From the NCBI GenBank assembly GCA_963721005.1, contig CAVRHR010000003.1, forward strand, positions 310,001 through 374,000: a stretch of 64,000 nucleotides of DNA, written 5' to 3'. The translations under genes were made by a program, and so were the position numbers. The notes beneath the pieces were generated by a model. The model was given only the letters and a program-made list of their open reading frames with translations. It ran no database searches and was not told the origin of the DNA. Every line of letters begins with the position of its first letter. The first letter of the stretch is position 1. This document shows, piece by piece, positions 36,539 through 45,873 of the stretch. Source of the DNA: VAZQ01 sp963721005. GTDB lineage: Bacteria; Pseudomonadota; Alphaproteobacteria; Rhizobiales; Xanthobacteraceae.

Positions 36539-37054
36539 TCATGCCGCACCCTCGCGGATCGGCGGCTGGAACGCGAGCCCGGTGTCCCAGGGAAAGAATA
36601 TCCAGGTGTCCTGCGAGACCTCGGTCACGAAAGTGTCGACCAGCGGGCGTCCCATCGGCTTGGCATAGACGGCGGCGAAATGCGCGTCGGGAAGAAGCTC
36701 GCGCACCATCTTGGCGGTCTGCCCGGTATCCACCAGGTCGTCGACCACCAGCACGCCCTTGCCGCGGCCGCCGCCGAGCGCCGCGACATCGGCCGCCACG
36801 GTCTTGAGCACCTTGAGCTCGCCCTGGCTCACATGGTCGTAGCTCGCCACGCAGACCGTCTCGATCACCCGGATGCCGAGCTCGCGCGCCACGATCGCGG
36901 CCGGCACCAGCCCGCCGCGGGTCACGCACACCAGCGCCGCGAACGGCCCGGCTTCGGCCAGCCGCCAGGCAAGCGCGCGGGCATCGCGGTGGAATTGATC
37001 CCACGACACCGGAAACGGTCGTTGCGGGGTCGGCTGCGCCGGCTCTTGCGCCAT
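36539..37054 (-). CDS. gpt: xanthine/guanine phosphoribosyltransferase
   Basis: 171 residues from the ATG at 37054. Type I phosphoribosyltransferase: ALVCVTRGGLVPAAIVAREL (flexible-loop and PPi loop region) and the PRPP-binding motif VLVVDDLVDTGQTAKMVREL. The C-terminal WIFFPWDTGLAF is typical of Gpt proteins, which salvage guanine and xanthine to GMP and XMP. It starts 12 bases after the CinA-like gene and is probably co-transcribed with it. A TTG at 37069 is an unlikely start. Confidence 0.9.
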   Translation of the reverse strand: MAQEPAQPTPQRPFPVSWDQFHRDARALAWRLAEAGPFAALVCVTRGGLVPAAIVARELGIRVIETVCVASYDHVSQGELKVLKTVAADVAALGGGRGKGVLVVDDLVDTGQTAKMVRELLPDAHFAAVYAKPMGRPLVDTFVTEVSQDTWIFFPWDTGLAFQPPIREGAA

Positions 37055-37065
37055 TAGTCGTCTCG

Positions 37066-37827
37066 TCAAAGCTCGAGCTTCACGCGCGCCAGCATGGCGG
37101 ACACGGCGGCCTTGGCGGCGGCGAGCTTGTGCGGATCGCGCGCCCGCAGCACCACATTGGTGTTGGGGCCGCGCGCCTCGTCGAAGAACGGATAGCTGCC
37201 GATCGCGACCTCGGGATGGGCCTTGGCGATATCGCCCAAGGGGGTGCCGATGTCGCCCTCGCGGGCGTCGGCGCGCACGGTTTCCGAGAGGATACGCACG
37301 CCGGTCTTGAGCTTGCCGGCCACGCCGTCGAGCATCGCCTGCATGATGCTGGGCACACCCGCCAGCACGATTACGTTGCCGAGCCAGAAGCCGGGCGCGG
37401 CCGAGACCTTGTTCAAGACCAGGTCGGCGCCGGCCGGGATCCGGGTCATGCGCATGCGGGCCTCGTTGAGCTCCGCCCCGGTCTGGGCCAGGCGGTCCTG
37501 CAGGATTTTCACGGCGCGCGGATCATGGTCGATCGGCACCCCGAACGCCTTGGCGATCGATTGCGCGGTGATGTCGTCATGGGTCGGCCCAATGCCGCCG
37601 GTGGTGAACACGTAGGCGTAGCGCTCGCGCAGCGCATTGACGGCGGCGACGATCTCCGCCTCCTCATCGCCTACCACCCGGACCTCCTTGAGCTCGATGC
37701 CGAGCGCGGTCAGATACTCGGCGATATAGCCGATGTTCTTGTCCTTGGTGCGCCCGGACAGGATCTCGTCGCCGATGACCAGGACGGCCGCGGTGACGAT
37801 GCCTCGAGGCTCGGGAGATTCCGTCAT
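37066..37827 (-). CDS. CinA-like molybdopterin-binding-domain protein
   Basis: 253 residues. The MoCF_biosynth (MoaB/CinA N-terminal) domain is shown by AAVLVIGDEILSGRTKDKN and VFTTGGIGPTHDDITAQSIA, followed by a C-terminal extension. The nicotinamide-deamidase domain of full CinA is absent, as in a large group of stand-alone proteins called competence/damage-inducible protein A. The role is possibly ADP-ribose or nucleotide hydrolysis, unproven. The ATG at 37827 has AAGGATC upstream; an earlier ATG at 37905 is not supported. Confidence 0.85.
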   Translation of the reverse strand: MTESPEPRGIVTAAVLVIGDEILSGRTKDKNIGYIAEYLTALGIELKEVRVVGDEEAEIVAAVNALRERYAYVFTTGGIGPTHDDITAQSIAKAFGVPIDHDPRAVKILQDRLAQTGAELNEARMRMTRIPAGADLVLNKVSAAPGFWLGNVIVLAGVPSIMQAMLDGVAGKLKTGVRILSETVRADAREGDIGTPLGDIAKAHPEVAIGSYPFFDEARGPNTNVVLRARDPHKLAAAKAAVSAMLARVKLEL

Positions 37828-38015
37828 GATGATCCTTGATCCTGGCGCGCTTCCTGGCCCATCCTGCGGCCCGCCTGCCCCTAACCTGCCATTGTGCGCT
37901 AGCACGCTTCAAGCCGTCCTCAAATCGTTCCGCAACCGCTCAGCGCCCTCCAAATCACCGTCCGATCCGGGCTCGCCCCGATCCGATTTGGCCCGCCCGC
38001 AAAGGAAGCCCCACC

Positions 38016-38645
38016 GTGATCGACCTCTATACCTGGACCACGCCCAACGGCCGCAAGATTTCCATCCTGCTGGAGGAGCTGGGAATGCCCTATACGGTGC
38101 ATCCCATCGACATCGGCAAGGACGAGCAGTTCAAGCCCGAATTCCTCGAGATCAGCCCCAACAACCGGATTCCCGCGATCGTCGACCGCGACACCGGGTT
38201 CTCCCTGATGGAGTTGGGGGCGATCATGCTCTACTTGGCCGAGAAGGCCGGCAAGCTTCTGCCCAAGGACCTCGAGCCGCGCTACCGCGTGGTCGAATGG
38301 CTGATGTGGCAGATGGGCGGTCCCGGCCCGATGTTCGGGCAGGTCCACCATTTCACGAAATACAACCCCGGCAAGGCGCCCTATGCGGAGGAGCGCTACC
38401 TCAAGGAGGCGCACCGGCTTTACGGGGTGCTGGATCGCCGGCTGGCCGACCACGCGTTCGTCGCCGACGCCTATTCGATCGCCGACATCGCCATCTGGCC
38501 GTGGGTGTCGCGCTATGAATGGCAGACTGTGGACCTGCACCAATATGCCAACGTGCTGCGCTGGTATCGGGCGATCGCGGGCCGCCCCGCGGTCCAGAAG
38601 GGCTACCAGGTGCCCAAGAAGGTCCAAGAGGTTCCTATGCCGTAA
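38016..38645 (+). CDS. glutathione transferase, YfcG/Nu-class type
   Basis: 209 residues. Starts with GTG after AAAGGAAG. The thioredoxin-like N-terminal domain (IDLYTWTTPNGRKISILLEE, NNRIPAIVD, SLMELGAIMLYLAEK) and the helical C-terminal domain (FTKYNPGKAPYAEERYLKEA, ADAYSIADIAIWPWVSRY) match YfcG/YghU-type Nu-class enzymes. These use a Thr-Asn pair near the N-terminus in place of a catalytic Tyr or Ser and act as disulfide-bond reductases with glutathione. TTPN is present. Stands alone, divergent from the CinA-like gene. Confidence 0.88.
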   Translation: MIDLYTWTTPNGRKISILLEELGMPYTVHPIDIGKDEQFKPEFLEISPNNRIPAIVDRDTGFSLMELGAIMLYLAEKAGKLLPKDLEPRYRVVEWLMWQMGGPGPMFGQVHHFTKYNPGKAPYAEERYLKEAHRLYGVLDRRLADHAFVADAYSIADIAIWPWVSRYEWQTVDLHQYANVLRWYRAIAGRPAVQKGYQVPKKVQEVPMP

Positions 38646-39090
38646 GGCGGGGAACATGCCGAAACGGCCCCGCCCTGGCATTGACCATCGACTTGCCTAA
38701 ATCCTAGGCAATTCTCCCATTTCGGCGCTTGAACGCATTTTTTTGTTAGGGTCGGTATGGCGCTTCACTCCCTCGCCCCGAAGGGGGATAGGGTGGGGTG
38801 AGGGGGTTACGATGATTTCTTATCGCACCGCCGGAGCCCCTCATCCCACCTTCTCCCCGTGCGAAGTCGGATTTATCCGACTTCGCCACCGTTCATGTCC
38901 AAAGTCGGATAGATCCGACTTTGGATGGGAGAAGGAGTGAAAGGCCCTGCGTCCCTAAATGAGCGTATCCCTGCCCGCCCGATCGCCGGACTGGCGCGGA
39001 GTTTGCAGCTAAGGTTTTGAACGCGCGCAGTCTTTGCGCTGGGCAAGGCGGCGCGCGCCGGGAACGCCAGCGCGCGAGCAGGGAACCCCC
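38646..39090. repeat. intergenic region with REP-like palindromes
   Basis: About 445 bases without a gene. The core (38755-38945) has the CCCTC.CCC / GGGTGAGGGG inverted halves of a REP-like element. Inside are two extra perfect hairpins built on the same word: AAGTCGGAT-TT-ATCCGACTT and CAAAGTCGGAT-AG-ATCCGACTTTG. Similar GC-rich palindromes occur at 49677 and 62065-62205. Confidence 0.6.
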
Positions 39091-40509
39091 ATGACGGTCG
39101 CGTTCGACGAGATGACGGGGGTGGACGGTGCCTCGCGCCCGCCCTATGGCGAGCTGTCGCGCTGGCTCGGCGAGACCCCCTCCGACGTTCTCGACTATCG
39201 GCGGCGCGAGGCGGAGCTGCTGTTTCGCCGTATCGGGATCACCTTCTCGGTCTACGGCGAAGCCGATGCGCAAGAGCGCCTGATCCCCTTCGACGTCCTG
39301 CCGCGCATTCTGTCGGCCGCCGAATGGGACCTCTTGCGCAAGGGACTCGAGCAGCGCGTCAAGGCCATCAACCTCTACATCAAGGACGTCTACGGGCGCC
39401 GCGAGATCCTCAAGGCCGGCCACATCCCGGAGGACCTGGTGTTCCAGAATCCGGTGTTCCGGCCGGAGATGAACGGCCAGAAGGTGCCCCACGACATCTA
39501 TGTCCATGTGGGCGGCATCGACATCATCCGCGTCGATGCCGAGACCTTCTACGTGCTGGAGGACAACGCCCGCACTCCCTCAGGCGTCTCCTACATGCTG
39601 GAGAACCGGGAGATCATGCTGCGGCTGTTTCCGGAGCTGTTCGCCCGCCACCGGGTGGCGCCGGTCGAGAACTATCCGGACGAGCTGCTGGCGACCTTGA
39701 AATCGGTCGCGCCGACCGTGACCAACTCCGATCCGACCGTGGTGCTGCTCACGCCCGGCGTCTACAACTCGGCCTATTACGAGCATTCCTTCCTGGCCGA
39801 CAAGCTCGGGGTCGAGCTGGTCGAGGGACGCGACCTGTTCGTCAAGGACGAGCTCGTGTTCATGCGCACCACCCAGGGACCCAAGCGGGTCGACGTCATT
39901 TATCGACGCATCGACGACGACTTCCTCGATCCGCTCGCCTTCCGCCCCGACAGCGCCCTCGGCGTGCCCGGCCTGATGTCGAGCTACCATGCCGGCAACG
40001 TCACGCTCGCCAACGCGGTCGGCACCGGCATCGCCGACGACAAGGCGGTCTACAGCTACATGCCCAAGATCGTGAAGTTCTACCTGGGCGAGGAGCCGAT
40101 CCTCAAGAACGTCCCGACCTGGCGCTGCCGCGAGAGCGACCATTTGGCCTATGTGCTGGAGCACCTGGAGGAGCTGGTGGTCAAGGAGGTGCACGGCTCG
40201 GGCGGCTACGGCATGATGATCGGGCCGAAATCCGACAAGGCCACGATCGCGGCGTTTCGCGCCAAGCTCAAGGCCAGCCCGAAGAATTTCATCGCGCAGC
40301 CGACGCTTGCGCTCTCCACCTGCCCGACCTGCGTGGAGGAAGGCGTCGCGCCGCGCCATGTCGATTTGCGCCCATTCGTGCTGACCGGCCGCGACCGCAT
40401 CCGCATCGTGCCGGGCGGCCTCACCCGGGTCGCCCTGAAAAAGGGGTCGCTGGTGGTCAACTCGAGCCAGGGGGGCGGCACCAAGGATACCTGGGTGCTG
40501 GATACCTGA
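39091..40509 (+). CDS. circularly permuted ATP-grasp protein (Anbu operon)
   Basis: 472 residues from an ATG with CAGGGAACC upstream. DUF404/DUF407 signature: RRREAELLFRRIGITFSVYG, IDIIRVDAETFYVLEDNART, GVSYMLENREIMLRLFPEL, and the ATP-binding VKEVHGSGGYGMMIGPKSDK followed by AQPTLALSTCPTC. These proteins are predicted to form peptide or amide bonds using ATP. First gene of a four-gene operon with alpha-E, transglutaminase and Anbu genes; only three bases separate it from the next start. Cytoplasmic. The substrate is unknown. Confidence 0.93.
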   Translation: MTVAFDEMTGVDGASRPPYGELSRWLGETPSDVLDYRRREAELLFRRIGITFSVYGEADAQERLIPFDVLPRILSAAEWDLLRKGLEQRVKAINLYIKDVYGRREILKAGHIPEDLVFQNPVFRPEMNGQKVPHDIYVHVGGIDIIRVDAETFYVLEDNARTPSGVSYMLENREIMLRLFPELFARHRVAPVENYPDELLATLKSVAPTVTNSDPTVVLLTPGVYNSAYYEHSFLADKLGVELVEGRDLFVKDELVFMRTTQGPKRVDVIYRRIDDDFLDPLAFRPDSALGVPGLMSSYHAGNVTLANAVGTGIADDKAVYSYMPKIVKFYLGEEPILKNVPTWRCRESDHLAYVLEHLEELVVKEVHGSGGYGMMIGPKSDKATIAAFRAKLKASPKNFIAQPTLALSTCPTCVEEGVAPRHVDLRPFVLTGRDRIRIVPGGLTRVALKKGSLVVNSSQGGGTKDTWVLDT

Positions 40510-40512
40510 AAC

Positions 40513-41454
40513 ATGCTCTCGCGCACCGCCGACAATCTGTTCTGGCTCGCCCGCTACGTCGAGCGCGCCGAATGCCTCGCCCGCATCCTGGAGGTGACGC
40601 AGCGCGTCACCACGCTGCCGCTCGCCTATGTGGGCTCGACCAACGAATGGGAGTCGGCGATCGAGACCGCCGGTTGCGCCGCCGCCTTCGCCAGCAATTA
40701 TCCGGAGGCCAACGAGGAGACGGTGATCGACTTCCTGTGCTTCTCCTCCACCAATCCGTCCTCGATCCGCAGCTGCTTCGAGATGGCGCGCTCCAATGCC
40801 CGCGCGGTGCGCACCGCGCTCACGGTGGAGATGTGGGACGCCATCAACGGCACTTGGCTCGAGCTCAAGCGCTTCGGCAACGGCCCGACCTCGCGCGAGG
40901 AGTTCATGCGGTTCCTGCGCTGGGTGCAGGAGAGCTCGCTGCGCTTCGACGGCTCGGCCTACCGCACCATGCTGCGCAACGACGCCTATTGGTTCTCGCG
41001 CCTGGGCGTCTATATCGAGCGCGCCGACAACACCGCCCGCATCCTCGACGTCAAATATCACCTGCTGCTGCCGGCCAACGAGCGCGTCGGCGGCCCGCTC
41101 GATTATTTCCAGTGGGCCGCCATCCTGCGCTCGGTCTCCGCGCTCACCGCCTACCATTGGGTCTACCGCGAGAGCGTCAAGCCCTGGCTGATCGCCGATC
41201 TCCTGATCCTCAAGGACGAGATGCCGCGCTCGCTCGCCAGCTGCTACAGCGCCATGGTGCAGAATCTCGACAACATCGCCCGCGCCTACGGCCGCCAGGG
41301 CGCGGCCCAGCGCAAGGCCCGCGCCGTCCGGGCGCGCATCGAGAACAGCCGCATGGAGGAGATTTTCAAGGAGGGGCTGCACGAGTTCATCGACGGGTTC
41401 ATCAACGACAACAACGAGCTCGGCGCCGTCATCAGCGAGCAATATCTGATGTGA
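40513..41454 (+). CDS. alpha-E domain protein (Anbu operon)
   Basis: 313 residues, all helical, DUF403/alpha-E family: starts LSRTADNLFWLARYVERAEC, with IERADNTARILDVKYHLLLP in the middle and IFKEGLHEFIDGFINDNNEL near the end. Alpha-E proteins always accompany circularly permuted ATP-grasp proteins and are thought to be their partner in amide-bond formation. Starts three bases after the ATP-grasp stop codon. Normal length, intact. Confidence 0.93.
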   Translation: MLSRTADNLFWLARYVERAECLARILEVTQRVTTLPLAYVGSTNEWESAIETAGCAAAFASNYPEANEETVIDFLCFSSTNPSSIRSCFEMARSNARAVRTALTVEMWDAINGTWLELKRFGNGPTSREEFMRFLRWVQESSLRFDGSAYRTMLRNDAYWFSRLGVYIERADNTARILDVKYHLLLPANERVGGPLDYFQWAAILRSVSALTAYHWVYRESVKPWLIADLLILKDEMPRSLASCYSAMVQNLDNIARAYGRQGAAQRKARAVRARIENSRMEEIFKEGLHEFIDGFINDNNELGAVISEQYLM

Positions 41455-41591
41455 GGCGCCCAGCGGGCGGAAACCGGGCGCCGGACCGTCCCGCCAGCGG
41501 CCCCAACACACCGCTCGCGGCGGGGCTCATTTTGCGCGACAATCAATCGCGGCCTTCGGCTCAAAAGCGTCAAACGTCTGCCAGGTGATGC

Positions 41592-42419
41592 ATGCGTCTT
41601 CGCATCTCGCACAAGACCACCTACCGCTACGTGCCGCCCGCCACCCGGGTGATCCAGGTGCTGCGGCTCACGCCGCGCAATCACGACGGCCAGTATGTGG
41701 TCGACTGGCGCATCGACGTCTCGACCGATTGCCGGCTCGACCAGCACGAGGACGCCTTCGGCAATATCACCCACGCCTTCGCGGCCGAGGGCCCGCTGCC
41801 CGAGCTTTCGCTGCTGGTCGAGGGCGAGGTCGAGACCCGGGATGCCCATGGGCTGGTGCGCGATGCGGTCGAGCGGTTTCCGCCCAGCCTGTTTCTGCGC
41901 GAGACCGAGCTGACCGCCTGCGACCCGGCCATCGCCGCCTTCGCGGCGGCGGGCCGGCAGGCAGCGGGCGCCGACACCCTCAAGGTGCTGCATGCCCTGC
42001 TCGAGCGTCTGCACGACGACATGGCGCTCGATCCCGATCCGACCTATGTGGCGACCAAGGCGGCCGAGGCCTTCGAGGCCAAGCGCGGCATCTGCCAGGA
42101 CTTCGCCCACGTCTTCATTACCGCCTCCCGCAGCCTCGGCATTCCGGCGCGCTACGTGGGCGGCTATTTCTGCCGCGAGGACGGCGTCACCGCCCAGGAG
42201 GCCGGCCACGCCTGGGCGGAGGCCTTCGTGCCCGATCTCGGCTGGGTCGCGTTTGACCCCGCCAACGGCATTTGCGCCACCGATGCGCATGCGCGCGTCG
42301 CGGTCGGCCTCGACCATCTGGGCGCCGCGCCCGGCCGGGGCATGCGCTACGGCGCCGGCACCGAGACCTTGGCGATCGACATCCATGTCGACCAGGCCTC
42401 GCGCCAGACGCAGAGCTGA
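41592..42419 (+). CDS. transglutaminase-like cysteine peptidase (Anbu operon)
   Basis: 275 residues. The N-terminal beta domain (RLRISHKTTYRYVPPATRVI) is typical of the bacterial transglutaminase N-domain. The papain-like catalytic triad is Cys in KRGICQDFAHVFIT, His in AGHAWAEAFVP and Asp in WVAFDPANG. Cytoplasmic, no signal peptide. In this operon type it is expected to cut or transfer the product made by the ATP-grasp/alpha-E pair, or to act with the Anbu protease. Between it and alpha-E are 137 bases without features. Confidence 0.92.
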   Translation: MRLRISHKTTYRYVPPATRVIQVLRLTPRNHDGQYVVDWRIDVSTDCRLDQHEDAFGNITHAFAAEGPLPELSLLVEGEVETRDAHGLVRDAVERFPPSLFLRETELTACDPAIAAFAAAGRQAAGADTLKVLHALLERLHDDMALDPDPTYVATKAAEAFEAKRGICQDFAHVFITASRSLGIPARYVGGYFCREDGVTAQEAGHAWAEAFVPDLGWVAFDPANGICATDAHARVAVGLDHLGAAPGRGMRYGAGTETLAIDIHVDQASRQTQS

Positions 42420-42498
42420 GCCGGCATTGCTCCCGCCTCGGGCCTCGTTATAAGGACAAGGTGGAACCAGCGGAACCAGTCGGGGCGCCTGCACGACC

Positions 42499-43245
42499 AT
42501 GACCTATTGCTGCGGAATTCTCGTGCGCGATGGCCTGGTCATGTTCGCGGACACGCGCACCAATGCGGGCGTCGACAACATCTCGACGTTCCGCAAGCTG
42601 CACGTCTTCACCCAGCCCGGCGAGCGCATCCTGGCGATCGCCACCGCCGGCAACCTGTCGATCAGCCAATCGGTGGTGAGCATGCTGCGGGAGGGATTCG
42701 AGAATCCCAATACGGGCGAGACCGAGACCCTGATGAATGCCCCCACCCTGTTCCAGGCGGCGCAACGCGTCGGGCGCACCATCCGCGAGATATTCAACGA
42801 GGAAGGCAAGACGCTCGAAGCCTCCGACGTCAAATTCGACGTCTCGTTCCTCCTGGGCGGGCAGATCAAAGGCGAGCGGCCGCGGCTGTTCATGCTCTAC
42901 TCGGCCGGCAACTTCATCGAGTGCACCCAGGACACGCCCTATCTCCAGATCGGCGAGCACAAATACGGCAAGCCGGTGCTCGACCGCGCCATCACCTTCG
43001 ATTCCGATCTCTACGACGCGCTCAAGATCGGCCTGGTCTCGGTCGACTCGACCATGCGCTCGAACCTCAGCGTCGGCCTGCCGCTCGATATCGTGGTGGC
43101 GCGGCGCGACGCCTGTGACGCCGAACTCAACTACCGCATCGAGCCGGGCGAGCCCTACTTCCACGATCTGCGCGAGCGCTGGTCGGCGGCGCTACGTGCC
43201 GCCCACGCCGGCATCCCGCGGCCGCCGTACAAGAGCAATCGCTGA
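42499..43245 (+). CDS. Anbu, bacterial proteasome-type protease
   Basis: 248 residues, Ntn-hydrolase fold of the proteasome beta type. The start M-T-Y-C-C-G leaves Thr as N-terminal residue after Met removal, the catalytic nucleophile of Anbu. Other landmarks are LVMFADTRTNAGVDNISTFR (with the conserved Asp and Lys region), ERILAIATAGNLSISQSVV and FDVSFLLGGQIKGE. Anbu forms open-ring or helical multimers and is the protease member of the ATP-grasp/alpha-E/transglutaminase operon. No separate ATPase regulator is encoded nearby. The substrate is not known. Confidence 0.93.
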   Translation: MTYCCGILVRDGLVMFADTRTNAGVDNISTFRKLHVFTQPGERILAIATAGNLSISQSVVSMLREGFENPNTGETETLMNAPTLFQAAQRVGRTIREIFNEEGKTLEASDVKFDVSFLLGGQIKGERPRLFMLYSAGNFIECTQDTPYLQIGEHKYGKPVLDRAITFDSDLYDALKIGLVSVDSTMRSNLSVGLPLDIVVARRDACDAELNYRIEPGEPYFHDLRERWSAALRAAHAGIPRPPYKSNR

Positions 43246-43472
43246 TTGCTCGCGCGCCGCCGCCGCGAAAGATCGCATCTTTACGTCATACCCGAAAAGG
43301 TGAAGCTCGGCAGGGTCGCACACACCGCACGATTCGCCGCCGTTGTTTACCAATGATTAACGGCGCGGCGCAAAAGGCCGCCTCTGGTGGGCACAAATTG
43401 CGTCAAATGCCCGGCCGCAAGCCAAAAGAAAACATTCTCATCTAGCCTGCGGAAACGAAAAACCCCAGGACG

Positions 43473-45743
43473 GTGGGACACTTGACCGGAAATCGGTCCA
43501 ACATCGGCGGCACCCGCAGATACCTTGGTTGGAGCCACATTCGCCCGAGCGTGGTGGTTCCGATCGGCGTCATCGTGGCGGTCGCAATCGTGTGCGTGGT
43601 GGTGGTGGCGCTCAGCTCCGCCCAGCGCGCGGACGACGTCGCGCTCGAGAACGAGCGGCAGCTGTTCACGCGCGCCTTGACCAATCAAGGCGAGCGCGTG
43701 CTGCGCGACATCGCGGCGGTGGCGACCTCGGAAGCGGCCTATCGCCGGATTCGCGTCAGCTTCGATTCCGATTGGGTCCAGATTTCCGTCGGCCTGCGAT
43801 TGCAATCGTTCTTCGACCACGATTTCGTGTTCGTCACCGACCCCGCCGATCATCTTCTCTATGCCTCCCTCGGTCGCCGCAGCGTCGATCCCAACTGGTT
43901 CAACTCGGTTCAGTCGGAGCTGCAGCCGGTGCTCGACGTCATGCACGGCGGCGGCGATCCCGGCGAGGGCCTCACCATCGATGTGACCGGTCTCGGAAAT
44001 CACCGCGCCGCCCGCCTGCAGTCGTTTCTCGGTCGCTTCGCCATCGTCGCCGCCGTGGCGGTCGCCAACAGCGATGAAGCTGTCGCCGACGTGGACGCCG
44101 GCGCTCCCGCGGTGGTGAGCGTCAAATACATCGATGGCGACGTGCTGGGACAGATCGCCTCGCAGCTGGGCTTGAACAACCTGCACAATGTCGCCGAACG
44201 GGATGCTGGTCCCGGCGACTACGTCTTCGAGCTCTCCGACAAGCAGGGCGGATCGATCGCCCGCTTCGCCTGGACGCCGAGCCAGCCGGGCGCCGAGATC
44301 CTCAACAGCATCACCCCTTTCATCAGCATCGCGCTCGGCGGCTTCGTGCTGCTGGCCGGCCTGGTGCTGCGTCACATGCGCAAGACCGCGGCCACCATCG
44401 CGGCCGGCGAGACGAGGCTGCGCCATCTGGCGCTGCACGATCCGCTGTGCGGCCTGCCGAACCGCATCTTCTTCAGCGAGCGGCTGGAGGCGATCATCGA
44501 GAGCGTGAAGGATGGCGCGCCGCCGGCCGCCATATTCTACATCGATCTCGACCACTTCAAGGATGTCAACGACACGCTCGGGCACCCGATCGGCGACGAG
44601 CTGATCCGCAGCGTGACCCAGCGCCTCACCCAGACCCTGCGCGGCGATGATCTGGTGGCGCGGCTCGGCGGCGACGAATTCGCCGTCATCACCTCGGCCG
44701 GCCACGACCAGGCTACGCTCGAGGCGATCGGCACCCGCATCATCGCCTCGCTCTGCGCGCCCTACTCGATCGCCGACCAGACCGTCGTCATCGGCGCCAG
44801 CATCGGGGTCGCGGTCATCAACCAGCACGTCGGCGCCGTGTCGGACGTCATGCGGCATGCCGACATGGCGCTCTATCGCGCCAAGAACGAGGGCCGCAAC
44901 CGCGCCTGCATCTACGACACCGCGATGGACGACAATATCCTCAAGCGCAAGCTGGTGGAGAACGACCTGCGGGCCACCATCGAGAAGGGCGAGCTGCGGG
45001 TCGCCTATCAGCCGATCGTCAACAACAGCGGCGAGAACGTGGTCGGGGTCGAGGCGCTCTGCCGCTGGACCCATCCCGAGCGCGGCGAGATCCCGCCGGC
45101 CGAGTTCATCCCGATCGCCGAGCACAGCGGCCTCATCATCTCGCTCGGTGAATGGATGCTGCGGCAGGCCTGCCTCGACGGCAAGGCGTGGCCGGACATC
45201 ACGGTCTCGGTCAACGTCTCGCCGCTGCAGTTCCGGCGCGCCGATTTCGTCGACGTGGTGGAGCGCATCCTGCACGAGACCGGCTTCGACGCGACCCGGC
45301 TCGAGCTCGAGGTGACCGAGAGCACGCTCCTGGGCAATGTCGACACCGCCGAACTCGCCATGTTCCGCCTCAAGGCGCTGGGCGTGCGGCTGGCGCTCGA
45401 CGACTTCGGCACCGGCTATTCGAGCCTGCTCTACCTGCGCCGTTTTCCGTTCGACAAGCTCAAGATCGATCGCAGCTTCGTGCACAGCATCGAGCGGGCC
45501 GCGGACGCCGCCGCGATCGTGCACGCAGTCGTCAGCCTCGGCCGCGGTCTCGGCATGAAGGTGACGGCGGAAGGCGTGGAGACCGCCGAGCAGCAGCTGT
45601 TCCTGCGCGCCGCCGGCGTCCACTTGATGCAGGGCTACCGCTTCGGCCGCCCCGGCACCGCCGCCGACATCAACATGCGGCTGTCGGTTCCGGCCTCCTT
45701 CACGATCATCGACACGCCGGCCGATCTGGCGATGGCGGGCTGA
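43473..45743 (+). CDS. GGDEF-EAL c-di-GMP signalling protein
   Basis: 756 residues starting with GTG. A transmembrane helix (about 28-47), a periplasmic sensor of the CHASE4-like type (about 50-280), a second helix (about 283-300), a GGDEF domain (about 318-480) and an EAL domain (about 490-740). GGDEF is intact at 399-403 with an RxxD inhibitory site five residues before it. The EAL signature (VEALCRW) and DDFGTGYSSL, with the KIDRSFV strand, are intact. Both synthesis and breakdown of c-di-GMP are therefore possible. Inner membrane. Stands alone downstream of the Anbu operon. Confidence 0.93.
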   Translation: MGHLTGNRSNIGGTRRYLGWSHIRPSVVVPIGVIVAVAIVCVVVVALSSAQRADDVALENERQLFTRALTNQGERVLRDIAAVATSEAAYRRIRVSFDSDWVQISVGLRLQSFFDHDFVFVTDPADHLLYASLGRRSVDPNWFNSVQSELQPVLDVMHGGGDPGEGLTIDVTGLGNHRAARLQSFLGRFAIVAAVAVANSDEAVADVDAGAPAVVSVKYIDGDVLGQIASQLGLNNLHNVAERDAGPGDYVFELSDKQGGSIARFAWTPSQPGAEILNSITPFISIALGGFVLLAGLVLRHMRKTAATIAAGETRLRHLALHDPLCGLPNRIFFSERLEAIIESVKDGAPPAAIFYIDLDHFKDVNDTLGHPIGDELIRSVTQRLTQTLRGDDLVARLGGDEFAVITSAGHDQATLEAIGTRIIASLCAPYSIADQTVVIGASIGVAVINQHVGAVSDVMRHADMALYRAKNEGRNRACIYDTAMDDNILKRKLVENDLRATIEKGELRVAYQPIVNNSGENVVGVEALCRWTHPERGEIPPAEFIPIAEHSGLIISLGEWMLRQACLDGKAWPDITVSVNVSPLQFRRADFVDVVERILHETGFDATRLELEVTESTLLGNVDTAELAMFRLKALGVRLALDDFGTGYSSLLYLRRFPFDKLKIDRSFVHSIERAADAAAIVHAVVSLGRGLGMKVTAEGVETAEQQLFLRAAGVHLMQGYRFGRPGTAADINMRLSVPASFTIIDTPADLAMAG

Positions 45744-45873
45744 GCCGGGCCGGCCGATCCACGCGGACAGCGTCTCGCCGCCCGAGGTGTCCCGCCGCCT
45801 GAGGATTGCGGCCGCGGCGCCGGTCCGTCAGGATGGCGCCTGCGTCACGCCAATCGTTGCAGGAAGCAATCCC

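Noticed and set aside
39580..41511. 643-codon minus-strand frame over the ATP-grasp and alpha-E genes
   Set aside because: Antisense shadow of high-GC genes with low-complexity Ala/Gly/Asp content.
43347..45623. 758-codon minus-strand frame over the GGDEF-EAL gene
   Set aside because: Antisense to an intact, fully recognised gene; composition is shadow-like.
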